DNA of 64,000 bases from Diadophis punctatus similis (GCA_023053685.1 JALIGW010000016.1:10105001-10169000); one strand, 5' to 3'. Counted from the first letter of the stretch, positions 45,698 through 57,301 are shown. Translations and numbers: made by a program. Notes: generated by a model not told the origin, from the letters alone.

Positions 45698-45832
45698 CAG
45701 GGGTATCAAACTTGCGTCATCACGGCATCGTCATGTGACATATTGCAACTTCCCCCCCTTCGCTAAACCGGGCGTGGGCGTGGCCAGCGCGTGATGCGTC
45801 TGGCCCCATGGGCTGCAAGTTTGACACCCTGG
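45698..45832. mobile_element. hAT-like MITE, GTCAAAC group
   Basis: CAGGGGTATCAAACTTGC / GCAAGTTTGACACCCTGG; duplication TTCTAGTA (45690-45697, 45833-45840). Confidence 0.82.
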
Positions 45833-45840
45833 TTCTAGTA

Positions 45841-46170
45841 CAACCAGAATCAAATTTGCTCACAGGATTTCTCTTAAGTATTTCCACATCTCCTAATATA
45901 CTGTTAAAGTTGCAAAGTTGCTGATTCTCAAAGGGTTTTTTTTTTTGCTACTAATTAGTTATGCATATAGAAAAATATTCACTTTGAATCCTACCTTGCT
46001 GCTTCATTCTGATAAGTGATTAATTTGCCCCAGATGGCTGCATCTTGAAATCAAAAGGCATAAAGTTATATGTTTATTCTCTTCTGTCAAAACTGAAGAA
46101 AACCTGAAGAAAAAGGTTTTTTTTTCTTACAAAGGGATTAATTCTGACAAAATATATGGCAAAGGTAGTG
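45841..46170. other. no gene seen
   Basis: Nothing recognised. Confidence 0.4.
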
Positions 46171-46178
46171 GTTCGGTT

Positions 46179-46878
46179 CAGTGGTGGGTTTCTCCCGGTT
46201 TGGCCCAGTTCTAAGATCCGGTAGCACCGGCAGCAGAAGGCTCCACCCAACCACCTGCTATGCTTCTGCGCGCAAGCGTGTGCATGAACCGGTAATAACG
46301 GGCAGGGGCGGGTTCCTAATTTTTTACTACCACTATGTGGGTGTGACTTATTTTGTGGGCGTGGCTTGCTAGCCATGTGACCGGGTGGGCGTGGCTTGCC
46401 GGCCATGTGACCGGGTGGGCGTGGCTTCTCAGACTGCTGAAGAGAGGGGAACTAAGATAGGTCCTGCTGCCCATTCCCTCTCCCCTCAGCAGCTCGAGAA
46501 GCCTCAAACATGCGGAAATGCCTAGGATCATCACCGCGCGTTCGTGGCTTCTTGGACTGCTGAAGGGAGGGGAATGGAGATAGCTCCTGCCGCCCGTTCT
46601 TTCAGTGTCTCACATGCTCCCTCAGCCATCCTCCCCTGCTTGGACTCACTGTGGGGTAGGAAGGCAGCACATGTGCAGTGCCGGAAGTCGGCTTCTGGGC
46701 ATGCGCAGAAGAATTTTTTTTTTAAAAAATTATTTTTTAAAAAATGGCGATGCCCAGGCAGCGGCAACCGACCGCACTCGGTACTGTGACATCACCAGCG
46801 GGCCGCTACCGGTGCTATAGAGTGGACCGCACCGGTAGGAACCCACCACTGGGTAACGGGTTTTAGAACCCACTACTG
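46179..46878. mobile_element. hAT-like MITE holding a nested MITE
   Basis: Outer ends CAGTGGTGGGTTTCTCCCGG / TTTTAGAACCCACTACTG. Flanks GTTCGGTT / GTGTGGTT are only partly alike. It is interrupted at 46303-46851 by a second element of the same group. Confidence 0.65.
46303..46851. mobile_element. hAT-like MITE, GGTGGGTT group, nested
   Basis: CAGGGGCGGGTTCCTAATTT / GTAGGAACCCACCACTG; flanks ATAACGGG / GTAACGGG with one base of slack. An inverted copy of the family at 36296-36830. Confidence 0.75.
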
Positions 46879-46886
46879 GTGTGGTT

Positions 46887-47472
46887 TTATACAATGGTTC
46901 TCTTAATTTTAAGCATTTTTAAAGAATTGTGTTATTCCTGTCTGAGTTGGAGAAAACGGCTGCCTTTGAAATCTAGCAAGGTTACAAAAAAGGCTTACAT
47001 CCTCCCATTTATGTGAAGCCCTTTTTGTGAAGATAACCAGAATCATAGAGATACCTCTGGGTAAGCAACCTGTAAAAAGATAGGTGCACAGGTTAGTGAG
47101 ATACAAGGGAGGAAAAAAAATCACTTGAGGATTTCTCTTTCATATTGCTTTGTGTTCAGTTTTGTCAACTAAGTCACAAAGAGAGTGATCCTTGATAGAG
47201 GGTAGATGGATGACACTTCACTGAGAAAATACATAAGAGAGCACACTTCAATTGCACTACCTTTCATACACTACAATATAAGTAACATATATTATAAGGG
47301 TGCATGTTAAATACAATGCATTATATTATGTATTATTGAAAGGAAGCTTTTAACAGCTTGAGATGCGTTTCTTAAAATGTATTACCATAATTTTTGTGAC
47401 TCATGTGTTGCTCTTGCTGTGATTATATTATACATTATTTAACACGATGCCTAAGTGGTCGAATATCAAATC
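46887..47472. other. no gene seen
   Basis: Nothing recognised. Confidence 0.45.
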
Positions 47473-47480
47473 CTTTAAGC

Positions 47481-47629
47481 CAGGGGTTCTCAACCTGTGG
47501 TCCATAGACCCCTGAGGGACCGGGTTGAAGAAATGTTACAATTTAAATCTTGAGTTAAGTCTTGGGGATCCGTGGCCACAAAAGGTATTTAAAGGGGGCC
47601 CATGGTGAAGAAAAGGCCGAGAACCACTC
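47481..47629. mobile_element. hAT-like MITE, TTCTCAACC group (SPIN-like ends)
   Basis: CAGGGGTTCTCAACCTGTGG / GGCCGAGAACCACTC; duplication CTTTAAGC / CTTTAGGC. Confidence 0.75.
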
Positions 47630-47768
47630 CTTTAGGCTTCTAAAGCCTTCAGAGCATATCCCGTTAGTCCCAATTATTTCAATAAAGAGGTGGTATCCTC
47701 CTTGTCTTTGGTTCAGAATATGAAGCTCTACTCATCCCTGCAGTTTGACAGGAATGGAAGCTATAGAG

Positions 47769-48682
47769 CAGGGGTATCAAACTCAAGGCCCAGGGTGCTT
47801 AGATGTGGCCCGAGGAGCTACCCTGGAAATAGCGAAGGACCATGCCATGGTGCCTCTGCCAGCGAAAACAGAGCTCACAAGGGCCGCGTGCAGTCCTCCT
47901 TAGCTCCATTTTCGCTGACAGGGAGTTGCAGGAGGCCGTCCCAGCTGAAAACAGAGCTCGCGAGAGCCGTGCGTGGCCCCCTGAGCTCCATTTTCACTGG
48001 CAGAGGGTTGCAGGAGGCCATCCCAGTCAAAAACAGAGTTTGTGAGGGCTGCGCGTGGCCCCCTGAGCTCCATTTTCGCTGACAAAGGGTTGCAGGAGGC
48101 CATCCCAGCCAAAAACAGAGTTTGCGAGGGTCGCGTGTGGCCCCTTGAGCTCCATTTCCACTGGCAGAGGGTTGCAGGAGGCCATCCCAGCCAAAAACAG
48201 AGTTTGCGAGGGCCGCGTGTGGCCCCCTGAACTCCATTTTCGCTGACAAAGGGTTGCAGGAGGCCATCCCAGCCAAAAACAGAGTTTGCGAGGGTCGCGT
48301 GTGGCCCCTTGAGCTCCATTTCCACTGGCAGAGGGTTGCAGAAGGCCATCCCAGTCAAAAACAGAGTTTGTGAGGGCCGCGCATGGCCCCCTGAGCTCCA
48401 TTTTCATTGACAGAGGGTTGCAGGAGGCCATCCCAGCCAAAAACAGAGTTTGCGAGGGCCGCGTGTGGCCCCCTGAGCTCCATTTTCACTGACAGAGGGT
48501 TGCAGGAGGCCATCACAGCTGAAAACGGAGCTCAGGAGCCCATTTTCACTGGCAGAGCTCTTGGGCCACCACAGGTGCCCCTCTACACAAGTGATATCAT
48601 GCTGGCCATCCCCACCCCAGCCCCCCCGAGGTGAAACACAACCCTGATGTGGCCCTCAATGAAATTGAATTTGACACCCCTG
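47769..48682. mobile_element. hAT-like MITE, GTCAAAC group, with internal 82-bp array
   Basis: CAGGGGTATCAAACTCAAGG / TTGAATTTGACACCCCTG; duplication CTATAGAG / ATATAGAG. Most of the inside is an 82-bp tandem repeat. A shorter relative with one unit lies at 60206. Confidence 0.82.
47843..48530. repeat. 82-bp tandem repeat, about 8 units
   Basis: GTTGCAGG recurs at 47925, 48007, 48089, 48171, 48253, 48335, 48417 and 48499, exactly 82 bp apart. Units at 48089 and 48253 look identical, and variants alternate, showing a dimer-level expansion. Confidence 0.93.
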
Positions 48683-48690
48683 ATATAGAG

Positions 48691-49185
48691 GTTGCCTCAG
48701 TCTTCTTTCTGTTATGCTGTTAGGTGCCAGAAATATGCATACCTTATCATCAGGTCTCAGCCCTCATCAACCATCATAGAAAGACATTGCTCCACCTGAA
48801 CTGAATTGAAAACCAGGGGAAAAGTTGTGAGCATAGTGGACTCCAATCATGAGGACTTGCTAGAGTGGCAAACACCCCATTGGGTGCTATTAGTAGAACA
48901 TCAAATATTCATAAATGCTTCAAGGTATTTATGGAAGCTCAGAAGGTCTTCCAAGGCCATGAACACCTGCCATAAAAATAAGTGAAATTGTTATAATAGC
49001 CACCATAAGTTCATTAGATGCTCCTTCCCAAAGCATTGTGAATTGCTTTAAACATAATGAAGCTATTCTTGCTTGATGATCAGTTATGCAGGGAATATAT
49101 TCTCTTCCCTACCTATCCCACGCCACCTCACTTCACAAATTAATGCCTTTCTATGCAAAGTCATTGTAAAGGTGTATGTCATAGC
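48691..49185. other. no gene seen
   Basis: Nothing recognised. Confidence 0.45.
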
Positions 49186-49187
49186 AT

Positions 49188-49355
49188 GTGCTGAGCTAGA
49201 TACTGTAAGTCTTGAAAATACTAAGCAGGGTTGGATCTGGTTAGTTGTTGGGAGATCAACCTGAAAACCTAGGGGGAAATTGTCTGGAAGAAGGCAGTGG
49301 CAAACCATTGGCTGGGTTGATGCCAAACAAACAATATTGTCATAATTTCAATAAA
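49188..49355 (+). mobile_element. 5S rRNA-derived SINE
   Basis: TACTAAGCAGGGTTGGATCTGG then TTAGTTGTTGGGAGATCAACCTG corresponds to the internal promoter region of 5S rRNA (about nt 45-95). A tail with GAAGGCAGTGGCAAACCATTGG follows, typical of several SINE bodies. The 5' part is truncated or diverged. Confidence 0.75.
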
Positions 49356-49930
49356 GCCAAGATTGAATAGAAGGCGGTTTCCTTCCTTTCCATGTAAATT
49401 ATTAGTCGTTTTTCTTCAGTTTAATTTCAATTTGCAAAGAGGACTGGTGAGGATCTCAGTGAATTTTTTTATAAATTATCTTTTTTGACCCTCCTTACAT
49501 AGATGTTCCTTGTGTGTTTTTGGACTTGGTTAATGGCTAAGAATATAGAATAACAGAGTTGGAAGGGACCTATCATTTTGTGCAAACTATCCAGTTTGGT
49601 GGATGTAATAAGGCAAGAGATTCTATTCCAAAGTACTTACAGTTGATATTCACAAATGTTTAGATGAGATCAAATGCATTTCAAAAGCAAATGTTGCCCA
49701 TGGGGATTCAGACTCTTCTCCAGAAAGAGAAAATTATTCAAGATATAACAGGCACTGGCACACTTACAGGGGGAAAAAAGATTTTTTTCCCTCTTTCTGG
49801 AGAAGAGTCTGAAGAGCTGCAGGTTATCTGAGGTCATTTCTGACCTGCTAGTCAAATCATTCATTTATTAAAATATTTATTAAAGTTATACAGAAGATGC
49901 CATTTTAGAAAGAAAAGATTCCTACATGTA
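49356..49930. other. mostly unrecognised; CR1 scrap at 49541-49575
   Basis: AATAACAGAGTTGGAAGGGACC at about 49550 is a CR1 3' end scrap. Also an inverted repeat: TTCAGACTCTTCTCCAGAAAG at 49707-49727 pairs with CTTTCTGGAGAAGAGTCTGAA at 49793-49813. Otherwise nothing is seen. Confidence 0.5.
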
Positions 49931-50348
49931 GAATACTGCACTTAGAATGCACTTAGAATAACAGAGTTGGAAGGGACCTTAGAGGTCTTCTAGTCCAACT
50001 CCCTGCTTAGGCAGGAAACCCTACACTACTTCAGACAAATGGTTATCCAATCTCTTCTTAAAAACTTCCAGTGTTGGAGCATTCACAGCTTCTGAAGGGA
50101 AGCTGTTCCACTGATTAATTGTTCTAAATGTCAGGAAATTTCTCCTTAATTCTAGGTTGCTTCTCTTCTTGATTAGTTTCCATCCATTGCTTCTTGTCCT
50201 GCCTTCAGGTGCTTTGGATAGTAGCTTGACTCCCACTTCTTTGTGGCAGCCCCTGAGATATTGGAACAGGGATACATGTCACCCCTAGTTCTTCTTTTCA
50301 TTAAACTAGACATACCCAATTCCAGCAACTTTTTATATATGTTTTAGC

Positions 50349-51041
50349 CAGTGGTTGGATTCTAATTATTTAACAACCAGTTCGCCCAGGGTCAGGTTGG
50401 CTGTTGTGGGAGGCATGGCCCATCCCCATCCTCCAGCTCTGCCGCACATGCAGATGAGCCTCCCATGATGGCCAACCTGACCCTGTGCAAACCGGTTGTT
50501 AAATTACCCTCCCCCCAGGGGTGAAATGCTCCCGGTTCGCTTTTACCTATTGGTCATCGCAGAGCCGATGGAGCCGGTGGCGTCCCCCGCCGCCTGGATG
50601 TCGCCATTTGAGTTCTTTTGCCCTCTGCGCATGCGCAAAGTGTTCTGCATGCGCAGAGGACAAAAGAACTCAAATGGCGGCATCCAGGCGGGCGGGGGAA
50701 GCGGGCGGGGCAGACCCACGCCACTACCGCCACCGGCTCCATCGGCTCTACGACAACCGACAGGTAAGAGTGAACCAGGAGCATTTCACCCCTGCCTCCC
50801 CCCCATCAAAGTGGATCCTGGGCCCTGCGCTGCGCTGTAATGGAGAAATGGGCAATGGAGCGGCTGGCACAAGGGAAGGAGGAAGGCAAGTGGCCTTCTC
50901 CTACCCTCACGCCAGCCGCTGCTTTGCCCGTTTCTCCTTTGCAGCACAGCACCCAGGATACACTTTGATAGTTGGGGAGGGTGAAGTAATTTAACAACTG
51001 GTTTGCCTGAACCAGTGTGAACAGGCTGAATCCCACCACTG
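50349..51041. mobile_element. hAT-like MITE inserted in CR1
   Basis: CAGTGGTTGGATTCTAATTA / GGCTGAATCCCACCACTG; perfect duplication GTTTTAGC (50341-50348, 51042-51049). Confidence 0.87.
50516..50794. mobile_element. foldback hAT-like MITE inserted in the previous element
   Basis: CAGGGGTGAAATGCTCCCGG / GGAGCATTTCACCCCTG; perfect duplication CCTCCCCC (50508-50515, 50795-50802). It is almost fully palindromic, centred near 50645 in GCGCATGCGC. Confidence 0.85.
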
Positions 51042-51095
51042 GTTTTAGCCTTCAGTCCCCTAATCATCTTTGTTGCTCTTCTCTGTATTCTTATA

Positions 51096-52097
51096 GGCCT
51101 TGTGTTAAATGGGAAATGATTGTCCTTCTGTAGCTTCCTTGACTTTCCACACTTCAATGAAAGACAGCATTTCAGGATTTTCCAGGAATGGACTATTATG
51201 GATGGGAAATAGGAACATCATCATCATCATCAGCCCTCTCCCTACTTTCAATAAAACAATAAGTTAAAAGCAAGCATACATTTAAAAGGGAAGAAATATC
51301 AAGAGGAAATTCTCAAGCAACTTGAGGATAAATTAGATATCCTAAGGCAAATTTGAGCCAGCATTAATTTAAATGCCTGTCTCCTAATTCTGTCATAGTG
51401 GTGTAAATTGGCTCTAGAAAATTTCAGAAATAATTTTGGACAATTCAAAATGACTCCCTTTTTTTTATCTGGATGTGGGTTTCTTCACACTCTTAATGCC
51501 AATGGTTTAATGATTCTATCTCCAAAAAGATATATGAAGTTTTTTGCTTTCCATTTTAAAATAAACTCCTCAGCAGACGTACCAAGCAAACATGAATATT
51601 TCAAGGTCACTTATCAGCTGTTGTTTATTGACCTAAAATGCATATGTGTCTACACATCTAGTTTAGCTAAATTTGTTTTTTCAATACCATGAAAGTAAAT
51701 ACCTTAATCACATTAGCAATGCTTGATCATCCTGTTTGAATGGCAGAACTGGCTAAAAAAGATGAAGAACTGTCTTAGATATTTCTGATATCAGGTTATG
51801 CTTTCAGTCTCTCTGTGACTTTCCTCTTCCCTTTTGCAAGCAAATAATTTCATTTCTTTTTTCTTTTTAAACAATCCCACTGCCTCCGAATGCTTAATCT
51901 ATAATCAGAACAAAATGGTAGAGTGATAGTTTGTGAATTTATTGTGCAATGCCAGAGATATAACTATTCAGTATTAATAAGAAATGATATTGAATAATAA
52001 TTCACTACCGACATCCAACTGAAAAAAAAAACTTCACTTGGTTATATCCTCAATTCTACTATTATTAAGTTAGCCATTGCTAAACCGGTATTTTATA
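51096..52097. other. no gene seen; short (ATC)n at 51211
   Basis: AT-rich; nothing recognised beyond the short microsatellite. Confidence 0.45.
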
Positions 52098-52325
52098 GCA
52101 ATAGCAATAGCACTTAGACTTATATACCGCTTCATAGTGCTTTACAGCCCTCTCTAAGTGGTTTACAGAGTTCAGCATATTTCCCCAAACAATCTGGGTC
52201 CTCATTTTACCCACCTCGGAAGGATGGAAGGCTGAGTCAACCTTGAGCCTGGTGAGATTTGAACAGCTGAACTGCTGAACTAGCAATCAGCTGAAGGTTG
52301 CAGTGCTGCTTTTAACCACTAGGGG
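52098..52325 (-). mobile_element. tRNA-derived SINE
   Basis: Reverse-complement copy: AGCAATAGCACTTAGAC tail, CCCACCTCGGAAGGATGG core, GGTGAGATTTGAAC B-box complement. Close to the copy at 59323. Confidence 0.85.
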
Positions 52326-52524
52326 TGTTCATATTACACTACCTATCATTTTGAGGTCCAAATACTGGAAGGTGTATCCCTGGCACATTTTTAAGAGATG
52401 CTTATTTTAAAACCAATTCAATGCCAGCCATGTAGAAGGAATAGGACTGTGATCATCATCAACTGAAACAGCCTTTGACTTGGTCACATAAGTAAATCAG
52501 CTTGTACGCTATGCCTATCTATAC

Positions 52525-52657
52525 CAGTGTTTTTTTTAACCTTGGCAACTTTAAGATGTGTGGACTTCAACTTTCAGAATTTCCCAGCATGCTGAGAGTT
52601 GAAGTAAATTTGCTTAGATTTTAAATTTCTTAAAATTTCCAAGATTGAAAAACACTG
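52525..52657. mobile_element. decayed hAT-like foldback element
   Basis: CAGTGTTTTTTTTAACCTTGG / TTGAAAAACACTG ends; the inner part matches the 38665 family (GGCAACTTTAAGATGTGTGG). Confidence 0.55.
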
Positions 52658-52980
52658 AGCTATGAAAATAGAACTTGAAACTTTTTTCTTCTTCTGATCC
52701 TCATTCTAGGCAACTATGCCCTTTTCAGGAATAATTTATTTTATTAGCCTTTCCATGTTGTTTTCCTTTCGAAAGCAGCACATCATGGGCATTGACCATT
52801 AACTCCATAATTAAGTTCTTTCATCTCCAAAATATCTGATTTCAAAAATGTTTTGAACTTTTGAAAACTTTGGTTTCTCTCTGCTATTCTGAACTTGTAA
52901 AAATCCATATTATGAGAGTCATGTATTATTATGAGAATTGAATGTTATAAGAGTTCTATCTCTCTCTCTCCCCCCCCTCT
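52658..52980. other. no gene seen
   Basis: Nothing recognised. Confidence 0.45.
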
Positions 52981-52983
52981 CTC

Positions 52984-53165
<182 letters not shown>

Positions 53166-54310
53166 ATATGTTTGGTAAGACACTCAAAGATTATCTGGCC
53201 AATTGTGTCCTGAAACTATTCCTTCCAATTTGATTATTAATTAATAAATTTTAAAATGGATTTTGAATTGGAACATGTTTAGTTTCTCAGTGAGTTTTCT
53301 GCAGAGATGCTATCTCAGAATTAGCAAATACCTAGTAAAATACTGCACAATTTTTTGTGTGCAACATTTTACACATAAGGGCTCAAACTAAGACAATTAG
53401 GCAGCGGGAGGTGGTGGAAGCATACATAAGAGAAGAGGCAGGAAGAGTTGGCTCCCTGTACACCACCTTTCATTGAAGAAGAATGCAGGTGTATCAACAA
53501 GGTAAAGGAGAACACAGGTGTGCATACCATATAGTTAGCCTTCATCTCTTAAATTAGCCTATTTCTTTCAGGTGAAGTGAGGATGATGTTCCATTACTAA
53601 TGTTCAGGTAAGAATAATCATTATTTTAATATATACTTTTATTATTGCAAAAGCAAAGGTAAAAAAATTAGATTTTTTTGATACACAAACTCCATGACAG
53701 AAAAAAAGAACCAAATAAATAAATGTGGATAATCCAAATAGTATGGAATTGTGTCTGTTTGTGTATATACAGACACAGGCACAAGTACATACATACATTC
53801 AAACACTACACACATGCATATATTGGGGAGAGTACAGAAGATTAATTGTCTATGTTTAATATATTTATACAAAATTATATTTTTGTATGGCAAGAGTTTA
53901 TCAGTATGTATCAGGCAATCTTTGGTATGCTGATAAATCATTCATTTCTCATTCCCCTCTATACAATTCTTGATGTTATCAAAACTGTAATTGCATCTTG
54001 GTCTTTGGGGGGGGGGAGTGGGAAAGATTTATGAATGGTCACAGGTGCACATGGGCATCCATTAAAAAGGCACTAAGATTAGATTGAAACTTTTGAGAAC
54101 ATATGACATGTAATTATCAGAAACACAACTGATAGAGAAAAACTGCAACATGAATTGAAACAACTTAGTATTCCGAGTACTTGGGTAACCCATAATACAT
54201 TGTAGAAAATGTAGAACTAGACAAAAATACGTAGAAACATAATTCCTAATGTATTTGTATTGCTTCATTAATAAAATAATTGCATTTGCAATTCTGAAAT
54301 TCAGATAAAG
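53166..54310. other. no gene seen
   Basis: AT-rich; a G-run at 54008. Nothing recognised. Confidence 0.45.
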
Positions 54311-54324
54311 AATTTGAAATATCT

Positions 54325-54640
54325 ATGTGGGTATACCTCGAAGTTAGTGCTAGTTTTGTTCCAAGCCATGGCAATAGAGCAAATACTGCAATAAAGCAAG
54401 TTACACAAATTTGTTGGTTTCCCAGTGCATATAAAAGTTATGTTTACACTATACTATATCTGTTAAGTGTGCAATAACATTTATGTCTAAAACAATCCCA
54501 AAGTATATACCTTAATTAAAAAAAACTTTATTGCTAAAACATGCTAATCACCATCTGAGCCTTCAACGAGTCATAATATTTTTGCTATACTGGAGAGTCT
54601 TGTAAAAAAAAAAGGCAATATTTGCAAAGAGCAATAAAAC
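54325..54640. mobile_element. Tigger-like (pogo) DNA transposon remnant
   Basis: GGGTATACCTCGAAGTTAG, GGTTTCCCAGTGCATATAAA, GTTTACACTATACTATATC and CATCTGAGCCTTCAACGAGTC match my recollection of the terminal region of mammalian Tigger elements. No transposase frame is preserved. Confidence 0.5.
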
Positions 54641-54844
54641 GAAATACAATAATGCCTGTATATTGAAATTGTTGGTTTGGAATATCGACTTTGTACTGAG
54701 TCAGTGATCAGTATGGGAATTGGCACATCTCTTTTGTGGTTTATTATATAATGAAGTCTTGTGCAAAATATTTTTCCAAGTTGTTTCATTCAGTTATAAA
54801 ATATAAACAATACTTTATAGAATACAGAGAATAACCAAGTGCAG

Positions 54845-55753
54845 TGGTATTTATACAATAGAAACTGGAAACTCTGCACTGTGAGATTTAGATAAATTAA
54901 ATCTTTTTTAAAAAAGAAAAAAATATGTCAGTTTAATTTTAAATAGGGGCTCATTTAAAGAAAATGTTCAAATGTATATTTTTTTGTGAAAAAAAATATT
55001 AAAATAGCATTATTGATTAACATTACTGGATCGACTGTTTAGTTCTAACTCCTGAGGTTATTTAGCAATTCACAATTTAAATACATAGAATTTCATTGTG
55101 AATTTGTATGCATTTTTAAATTTCTCAGGTCACTTACAACCCATGAAAGATCAGGGTTAAATTTAACACCTAATCCCCATTATATTCTCCCCCCCCTTAG
55201 GGAACGAGCCAAATTAAGATCAAATAAATTGCACTTTTCAGAATAGGTATAGTTGGCAACACATGAGTGCAGTTCCTTTGGGAAAATATTGAGTACAATA
55301 TTAATAGCATCTTTAGTTGTCCTTTAATTAATACTTCATAGAACAAAAGACCTTTGTAGAAAGCATTGGACTCCCACTGCTCTTTAAGACAGGCTTAAAA
55401 GAGGATGAGAAATAATGGTGTTTTGCTTGAAATATACATTGTCCCAAGGCTCTCAGTACAGAAAGGAGTTTACATAGATCAAGAGAGACCAGTTGATGCA
55501 CCCTGGGCTCTTTCAGGATCTAGAAAATAATTTTATCTTGCCCATAACAACTTAACCAACTATAAATCATGATGCAGTGAAACATTCTGTGTCAAAAGAA
55601 AGCAAATGAATGTATACTCAAAAACACTAGACTAGATCCAGAGCTAAGCTCAGAGTTTATCTACTGAATTTATTGAAAAGTAACTTAATCATTATCAAAT
55701 TAGGTCCCGGTTTTTCCTGCACAGATAAAAATAGGGTTACTTGTGCAGAATAG
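54845..55753. other. no gene seen
   Basis: AT-rich; nothing recognised. Confidence 0.45.
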
Positions 55754-55755
55754 TA

Positions 55756-56348
55756 CCGTATTTTTTGGAGTATAAGACGCACCTTTTTCCTCCCTAAAAG
55801 TGGCTGAAAATTTGGGTGTGTCTTATACTTCGAATGTAGCTTTTCCCCCAGCCCTAACTAGGTGCTAACAGATCTTCCCAGCTCTTACCTTGCAGGCTTT
55901 TTCATTGTTACTCTCTCCAAAGAATGTTTTTCCAGCCCAAAGTCTTTGCAGTTTTTTTTTCATTGCTCTACTTGTTCCAAATAAGGTTTTTTCCAGCCCT
56001 AACCAGGTGCTAACGATCTTCCCAGCTCTTACTGGCTTGCAGGCTCTTTCATTGTTACTCTCTCAGAAGAATGTTTTTCCAGCCCTAAGTCTTTGCAGAA
56101 TTTTTTTTCATTGCTCTACTTGCTCCAAAGAAGTTTTGTTCTAGCCCTAACCAAGTGCTAACGATCTTCCCAGCTCTTACTGGCTTGCAGGCTCTTTCAT
56201 TGTTACTCTCTAAGAAGGTTTTTTTAAGTCCTAACCAGGGGATAAAATAATGTGCTGAAGTTGACCAGACTAAGGATGCTAGCCAGATTGTTTCCCCCTA
56301 TTTTCCTCCCCCAAAACTAAGGTGCATCTTATACTCCGAAAAATACGG
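55756..56348. mobile_element. TA-flanked DNA transposon (MITE) with internal tandem repeats
   Basis: TIRs CCGTATTTTTTGGAGTATAA / TTATACTCCGAAAAATACGG, extending about 36 bp, flanked by TA on both sides (55754-55755, 56349-56350). The interior is 2.5 copies of a unit of about 146 bp (AGCCCTAAC at 55850, 55995 and 56143). Confidence 0.75.
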
Positions 56349-56350
56349 TA

Positions 56351-56998
56351 TATTGCACAATTTGACTTTTATGTGTTCATGTGTACTAATAGCAATAAAA
56401 GAGGCATGTTGAAAGTGATCCATTGAAGAATTTGCCCTAAATGCCCACTCTGGCACTGCTGGCACCAAGCTTTCTTCTGGTTTTCTGGAGACCTTTGAGA
56501 GATGAACAGACCTGAGGACAACTGTAATGCAAGTGGCATTGATTTCACTTAAAGCCAACATGACAAAACATTGTCATGAAGACTCATGCCTACTATAGGG
56601 CAGAAATCACTACCAAATCAGGCATTTGCAGCTTCCAATATGTTTTCCAGTCAACATCCATGAAAGCTTCTTAGAGACGCTCAAGTAGTTATTGTCACCT
56701 GTCCTAGAAATCCTGACAATGGAATTGCTGCAACTTAGATGTCAATATTTTGAAGACAGAAATAATTTTTCTTCACACTGATTGAAATCCTGATTTATAT
56801 ATATACAAACTAAGTTGTCCCTTCCACCAACAGGGATACTTCTCTGATATCGCTTTCAGTTTATGGGTCTCAACAAAACGCAAGTCAAAAGACATAATGT
56901 AAGTCAAAGTGATAAAGGCAGTTTTGATAAGCAAGTAGTGACATTAGTCTTAACAAATGCAATGATTTCTTTGTGGGTCTTGTTTATGGGACTGTGAT
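56351..56998. other. no gene seen
   Basis: A minus-strand ORF (56561-56298) has no recognisable domain and overlaps the transposon end. Nothing else is seen. Confidence 0.4.
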
Positions 56999-57000
56999 GA

Positions 57001-57267
57001 GAGGGGGGAGAGACGGAAGGGAGAAGGAGGGAGGGAGGGAGAGGGAGAGAGGGAGAGAGGTAGGGAGAGAGAGAGAGGGAGGGAGAGAGAGAGAGGGAGA
57101 GAGGGAAAGAGGGAGAGAGGGAGGGAGGGAGGGAGAGAGGGAAAGAGGGAGAGAGGGAGGGAGAGAGAGAGAGAGGAAGAGAGAGGGAGGGAGGGAAAGA
57201 GGGAGAGAGGGAGAGAGAGAGAGAGAGAGAGCGAGAGCGAGAGAGAGAGCGAGAGAGAGCGAGAGAG
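57001..57267. repeat. GA-rich (GAGAGGGA)n microsatellite
   Basis: A polypurine tract of about 265 bp on the plus strand with GGGA/GAGA units and GAGC variants at the end. A long Arg/Glu/Gly ORF is an artefact. Confidence 0.93.
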
Positions 57268-57301
57268 GCCTTTGATAACTTTAATCTTAGTGTCTTCCTG
57301 G

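Larger units (their letters stand above)
49945..51095 (-). mobile_element. CR1 LINE 3' part, split by nested hAT-like elements
   Basis: 3' end and ORF2 C terminus at 49955-50348, continuing at 51042-51095 (CCTTCAGTCCCCTAATCATC). Between them sits the element 50349-51041 with its 8-bp duplication inside the CR1. Confidence 0.85.

Noticed and set aside
47843..48530. Regular repeats considered as a CRISPR array
   Set aside because: Contiguous 82-bp tandem units without unique spacers, inside a MITE in a vertebrate genome.
56298..56561. Possible host exon (87-codon minus ORF)
   Set aside because: No splice-site context or domain, and it overlaps the end of a DNA transposon.
56973..57275. Arg/Glu/Gly-rich 100-codon ORF
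   Set aside because: Translation of the GA-rich microsatellite.
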